Shown in pieces: positions 7,600-9,555 of a stretch of DNA of 9,555 nt. Within the stretch, counting starts at the first letter, position 1; the number at the start of each line of letters is the position of its first letter. The DNA is from Bacteroidota bacterium (GTDB lineage Bacteria; Bacteroidota; Bacteroidia; Chitinophagales; UBA2359). The stretch is taken from the NCBI GenBank assembly GCA_020629895.1, contig JAHDCM010000108.1, forward strand, positions 1 to 9,555, read 5' to 3'. The notes beneath the pieces are model-generated. The model saw only the letters and a list, made by a program, of their open reading frames with translations, was not told the origin of the DNA and searched no databases. A program made the translations under genes and the position numbers.

Positions 7600-7629
7600 G
7601 GGCATTGGCTCTCCAGCAAGCCCTTTTTT
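7600..7629 (+). terminator. terminator-like hairpin followed by T6, with no plus-strand gene before it
   Basis: GGGC-TTG-CT (7600-7603, 7605-7607, 7609-7610) pairs with AG-CAA-GCCC (7615-7623), with two single-base bulges and the loop CTCC. It is followed at once by TTTTTT (7624-7629). This is the shape of an intrinsic terminator on the plus strand. However, the only sequence upstream is the divergent 5' region of the deaminase gene. It may end a short unannotated transcript, or insulate the antitoxin promoter at 7644 from read-through. Confidence 0.45.
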
Positions 7630-7643
7630 CGTTTTATTTATTG

Positions 7644-7651
7644 TACTTTTG
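7644..7651 (+). promoter_or_regulatory. -7 box TACTTTTG for the toxin-antitoxin genes
   Basis: TACTTTTG fits the TAnnTTTG consensus of the primary Bacteroidota sigma factor. It sits 17 bases before the antitoxin ATG at 7669, which would give a leader of about ten bases. The -33 region falls in the T tract of the preceding hairpin and lacks a clean TTG. Position and match make this the best promoter in the window. Confidence 0.5.
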
Positions 7652-7668
7652 TAACTAAACAATAGTTT

Positions 7669-7920
7669 ATGAGTGAAGATATTAAAATATTAGAACAACA
7701 AATCTACTCCTTATCTAAAGAGGAACAATATTCTCTTTTAGCGCAAGTCATTCGGATTATGCAAAAAGAGGAAGAAAGTGATGTCTTAAAAGTGTTAGAA
7801 GGATATATAAAAGTTGAGAAGGATCCAGACGATGCTTATAAAATGACCATACCCGTATTAGCAAAAGATTGGGATTCTAAAGAAGATCAACGTTGGGATA
7901 ATTATGAAGATTATGAGTAG
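7669..7920 (+). CDS. antitoxin partner of a MazF/PemK-type toxin
   Basis: This is an 83-residue acidic protein. Residues about 4-38 are predicted helical, with a pattern (LEQQIYSLSKEEQYSLLAQV) like the helical N-terminus of several addiction-module antitoxins. The C-terminal third (KDWDSKEDQRWDNYEDYE) is strongly acidic and aromatic, as expected for the flexible tail that wraps and blocks a MazF-type toxin. No AbrB, ribbon-helix-helix or helix-turn-helix DNA-binding motif is obvious, so autoregulation by this protein alone is unclear. Its stop codon lies inside the next gene (overlap 17 bp, or 8 bp if the toxin starts at 7913), which points to coupled translation. The assignment depends mainly on its partner and its acidic tail. 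Confidence 0.65.
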   Translation: MSEDIKILEQQIYSLSKEEQYSLLAQVIRIMQKEEESDVLKVLEGYIKVEKDPDDAYKMTIPVLAKDWDSKEDQRWDNYEDYE

Positions 7921-8257
7921 TCGAAAATACAAACAAGGAGATATAATTCTTGTTCCTTATCCATATACTGATCTGAGTGGCTTTAAAAAACGTCCAGTTA
8001 TAATCATATCAAACGATAACTATCAAGGAGAAAACTATATTGTTGCGAAAATTACTTCGGTCATAAGGAATGACAAATTTAGTTTTTTGCTTCAAGACGA
8101 AGCTATTAAAGGGCGATTAGCAATCAAAAGTGAAGTGAAGACAGATGAACTGTTTACACTTCATGAATCTATCATTTTAAGAAGTATTTGTTCATTGAAA
8201 AAAAGAGCTTTAGAAAGTCTCATTCAAAGAATTATTCAAAACCTTCAAATACCATAG
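7904..8257 (+). CDS. MazF/PemK-family endoribonuclease toxin
   Basis: The 117-residue protein shows the MazF/PemK fold signature: QGDIILVPYPYTDLSG (11-26), then KKRPVIIISND (28-38) with Arg30 in the position of the catalytic arginine, and AKITS (48-52) with Thr51 near the catalytic threonine. Family members cut single-stranded RNA at short sequences, stopping translation until the antitoxin neutralises them. Length is typical and no disabling change is visible. The start could be ATG 7904 or ATG 7913; the second gives an overlap of ATGAGTAG with the antitoxin stop and places the GD motif closer to the usual distance from the N-terminus. It is followed after 12 bases by rlmN in the same orientation, so rlmN may receive read-through from the toxin-antitoxin promoter. 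Confidence 0.82.
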   Translation: MKIMSSRKYKQGDIILVPYPYTDLSGFKKRPVIIISNDNYQGENYIVAKITSVIRNDKFSFLLQDEAIKGRLAIKSEVKTDELFTLHESIILRSICSLKKRALESLIQRIIQNLQIP

Positions 8258-8269
8258 TCAAAATTATAA

Positions 8270-9310
8270 ATGAAAAATATAACCCTAACCGACATCCGCC
8301 AATTATCGCTCGAACTACTAACTTCTATTCTCCTCGAAATGGGAGAAAAGAAATTTCGCGCCAAGCAAATATATGAATGGTTATGGAAAAAGTCGGCACA
8401 CAGCTTTGCCGAAATGACCAACCTATCTTTAGCTTTACGAGAAAAACTAGAAGCACAATTTGTCATCAATGCCATTACCACTAGTGAAGTACAAATGAGC
8501 AATGATGGCACCATTAAAACAGGCTTCAACCTTCACGATGGCAATCTTATAGAAGGAGTACTTATTCCTGCCGATGACCGCATGACCGCCTGTGTTTCCT
8601 CGCAAGTAGGATGTAGTTTAGCCTGTAAATTTTGCGCAACAGGCTTGCTGCCCCGTATTCGAAACCTACGAGCCGACGAAATATACGATCAAGTAGTAGC
8701 CATTAATCGCCAAGCTCTAGCACACTATGAGCGACCTTTGAGTAACATTGTGTATATGGGTATGGGCGAGCCTTTACTTAATTACAAGGAAGTACTACAA
8801 AGCGTTCACCATATCACCTCTCCCGAAGGTTTAGGAATGTCACCACGTCGCATCACCGTATCAACAGCAGGTATTGCTAAAATGATTAAAAAACTAGCCG
8901 ATGACAACACCAAGTTTAACTTAGCACTCTCTCTCCATGCTGCCAACGATACCAAACGCAACGAAATCATGGCGATCAACGAAACCAATTCACTAGACGT
9001 ACTTGCTGATGCCCTGCGCTATTACTACCAAAAGCTACGACGCAAAGTGACCTACGAATACATTGCCCTTGACAATTTTAATGACAGTATCAGAGACGCC
9101 AAAGAACTCGTACAATTTTGCAAAATAATTCCTTGCAAAGTCAATATCATCGAATACAATACAGTAGAGGGTTTAAATTTCGACAAGTCGTCAGAAGATC
9201 GCTTAGATAAATTTCATCAATATTTGCAACGCAATGGAGTGTTAGCTACGATTCGTAGAAGTAGAGGGAAGGATATTGATGCGGCTTGTGGGCAGTTGGC
9301 CAATAAATAA
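8270..9310 (+). CDS. rlmN: 23S rRNA (adenine2503-C2)/tRNA (adenine37-C2) methyltransferase RlmN
   Basis: This 346-residue radical-SAM enzyme methylates C2 of A2503 in the ribosomal exit-tunnel/peptidyl-transferase region and, in the RlmN family, A37 of some tRNAs. The motif GCSLACKFCATG carries the [4Fe-4S] cysteines Cys115, Cys119 and Cys122. Cys108, seven residues before the first of these, corresponds to the resolving cysteine, and Cys340 (DAACGQL) to the cysteine that is methylated first. MGMGEP (163-168), VSTAG (197-201) and LSLHAANDTKR (220-230) are the usual SAM-binding segments. The N-terminal helical domain (KFRAKQIYEWLWK) is complete. Nothing is missing, so it should be active. ATG at 8270 is 12 bases after the toxin stop. 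No separate promoter is evident in the gap. The repeat element begins 18 bases after its stop codon, and no other terminator is seen. Confidence 0.96.
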   Translation: MKNITLTDIRQLSLELLTSILLEMGEKKFRAKQIYEWLWKKSAHSFAEMTNLSLALREKLEAQFVINAITTSEVQMSNDGTIKTGFNLHDGNLIEGVLIPADDRMTACVSSQVGCSLACKFCATGLLPRIRNLRADEIYDQVVAINRQALAHYERPLSNIVYMGMGEPLLNYKEVLQSVHHITSPEGLGMSPRRITVSTAGIAKMIKKLADDNTKFNLALSLHAANDTKRNEIMAINETNSLDVLADALRYYYQKLRRKVTYEYIALDNFNDSIRDAKELVQFCKIIPCKVNIIEYNTVEGLNFDKSSEDRLDKFHQYLQRNGVLATIRRSRGKDIDAACGQLANK

Positions 9311-9328
9311 TCGTATTATCCGTGTTTT

Positions 9329-9555
9329 TTATTTGGGCGTGCCGTATATCGAAAAATCGCAATAATCGTGAAACGATTACTGCGATTTTTCAATATACGT
9401 CGGGCTATCCACTTGTAGTTGCCTCGTAGAAAAGGTGTTCAGCGAATACGCCTAGCAGTGTCTTCCTTCGTCAGCCCTGCTAGTCGTGCTGCACTACCTT
9501 TCTACTTCAGCAAGCTACCGTTTCTATCCCTCACGCGGAAGACGTTTGAACGATT
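9329..9555 (+). repeat. structured dispersed repeat, copy B (runs to the window edge)
   Basis: This is the same architecture as copy A. TTATTTGGGCGTG spans 9329-9341. The 5' arm is 9344-9398: GTATAT pairs with ATATAC, GAAAAATCGCA with TGCGATTTTTC, and TAATCGT with ACGATTA, giving 24 pairs, two mismatches and the loop GAA. After TCGGGCTATCC comes the second arm: GTAGTTG (9415-9421) with CAAGCTAC (9511-9518), GTAGAAAAGGT (9426-9436) with ACCTTTCTAC (9496-9505), and CTAGCAG (9452-9458) with CTGCTAG (9477-9483). CTATCCCTCACGC ends at 9536 and can close on GCGTG (9337-9341). The next 19 bases match copy A at 13 positions, finishing in GAACGATT at the window end, so the right boundary is unknown. 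Its place right after rlmN means it could be transcribed by read-through. Confidence 0.8.

Noticed and set aside
8188..8376. 62-codon plus-strand frame across the toxin-rlmN junction
   Set aside because: It overlaps two well-supported genes in another frame and has no protein-like features.
9344..9398. Long hairpin of copy B as the rlmN intrinsic terminator
   Set aside because: The stem has no following T tract, and the copy A equivalent is not placed after a plus-strand gene. It is better explained as part of the repeat.

Overview
The window is a stretch of Bacteroidota chromosome. The evidence is a very large secreted protein ending in a type IX secretion (T9SS) sorting domain, TAnnTTTG-type -7 promoter boxes, the absence of clear Shine-Dalgarno sites, and AT-rich spacers. 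A marine or free-living member of the Saprospiria/Cytophagia type is plausible, but I cannot place it below phylum from this sequence.

Layout. Positions 93-1094 (minus) hold a lipoprotein with a transglutaminase-like core and TPR repeats. The divergent 618-bp gap (1095-1712) holds a structured repeat element (copy A, 1112-1378), a possible 44-codon gene just behind it, and an AT-rich leader. Positions 1713-6287 (plus) encode a 1524-residue secreted protein with a carbohydrate-binding-like N-terminus, a G8 domain and a parallel beta-helix. It strongly resembles vertebrate CEMIP (KIAA1199) and CEMIP2 (TMEM2), the hyaluronan-binding/degrading proteins. It ends in calcium-motif and beta-sandwich modules and a T9SS tail. 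A bidirectional hairpin terminator separates it from a convergent amidohydrolase/deaminase gene (6352-7530, minus). Next, on the plus strand, come a MazF/PemK-type toxin-antitoxin pair (7669-8257, overlapping genes, own promoter) and rlmN (8270-9310), the 23S rRNA/tRNA adenine C2 methyltransferase. The window ends inside a second copy of the structured repeat (copy B, 9329-9555).

How the parts relate. The genes do not form one pathway. They look like independent units: two cell-envelope or secreted proteins transcribed divergently, a housekeeping deaminase and rRNA methylase, and a small addiction module between those last two.

The most unusual non-coding feature is the pair of direct repeats about 8.2 kb apart. 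Their conserved blocks enclose a 5' hairpin arm whose sequence is completely different in the two copies, yet folds almost perfectly in both. A second arm shows paired (compensatory) changes. This is the signature of an element maintained as folded DNA or RNA, and it does not match any family I can name with confidence.
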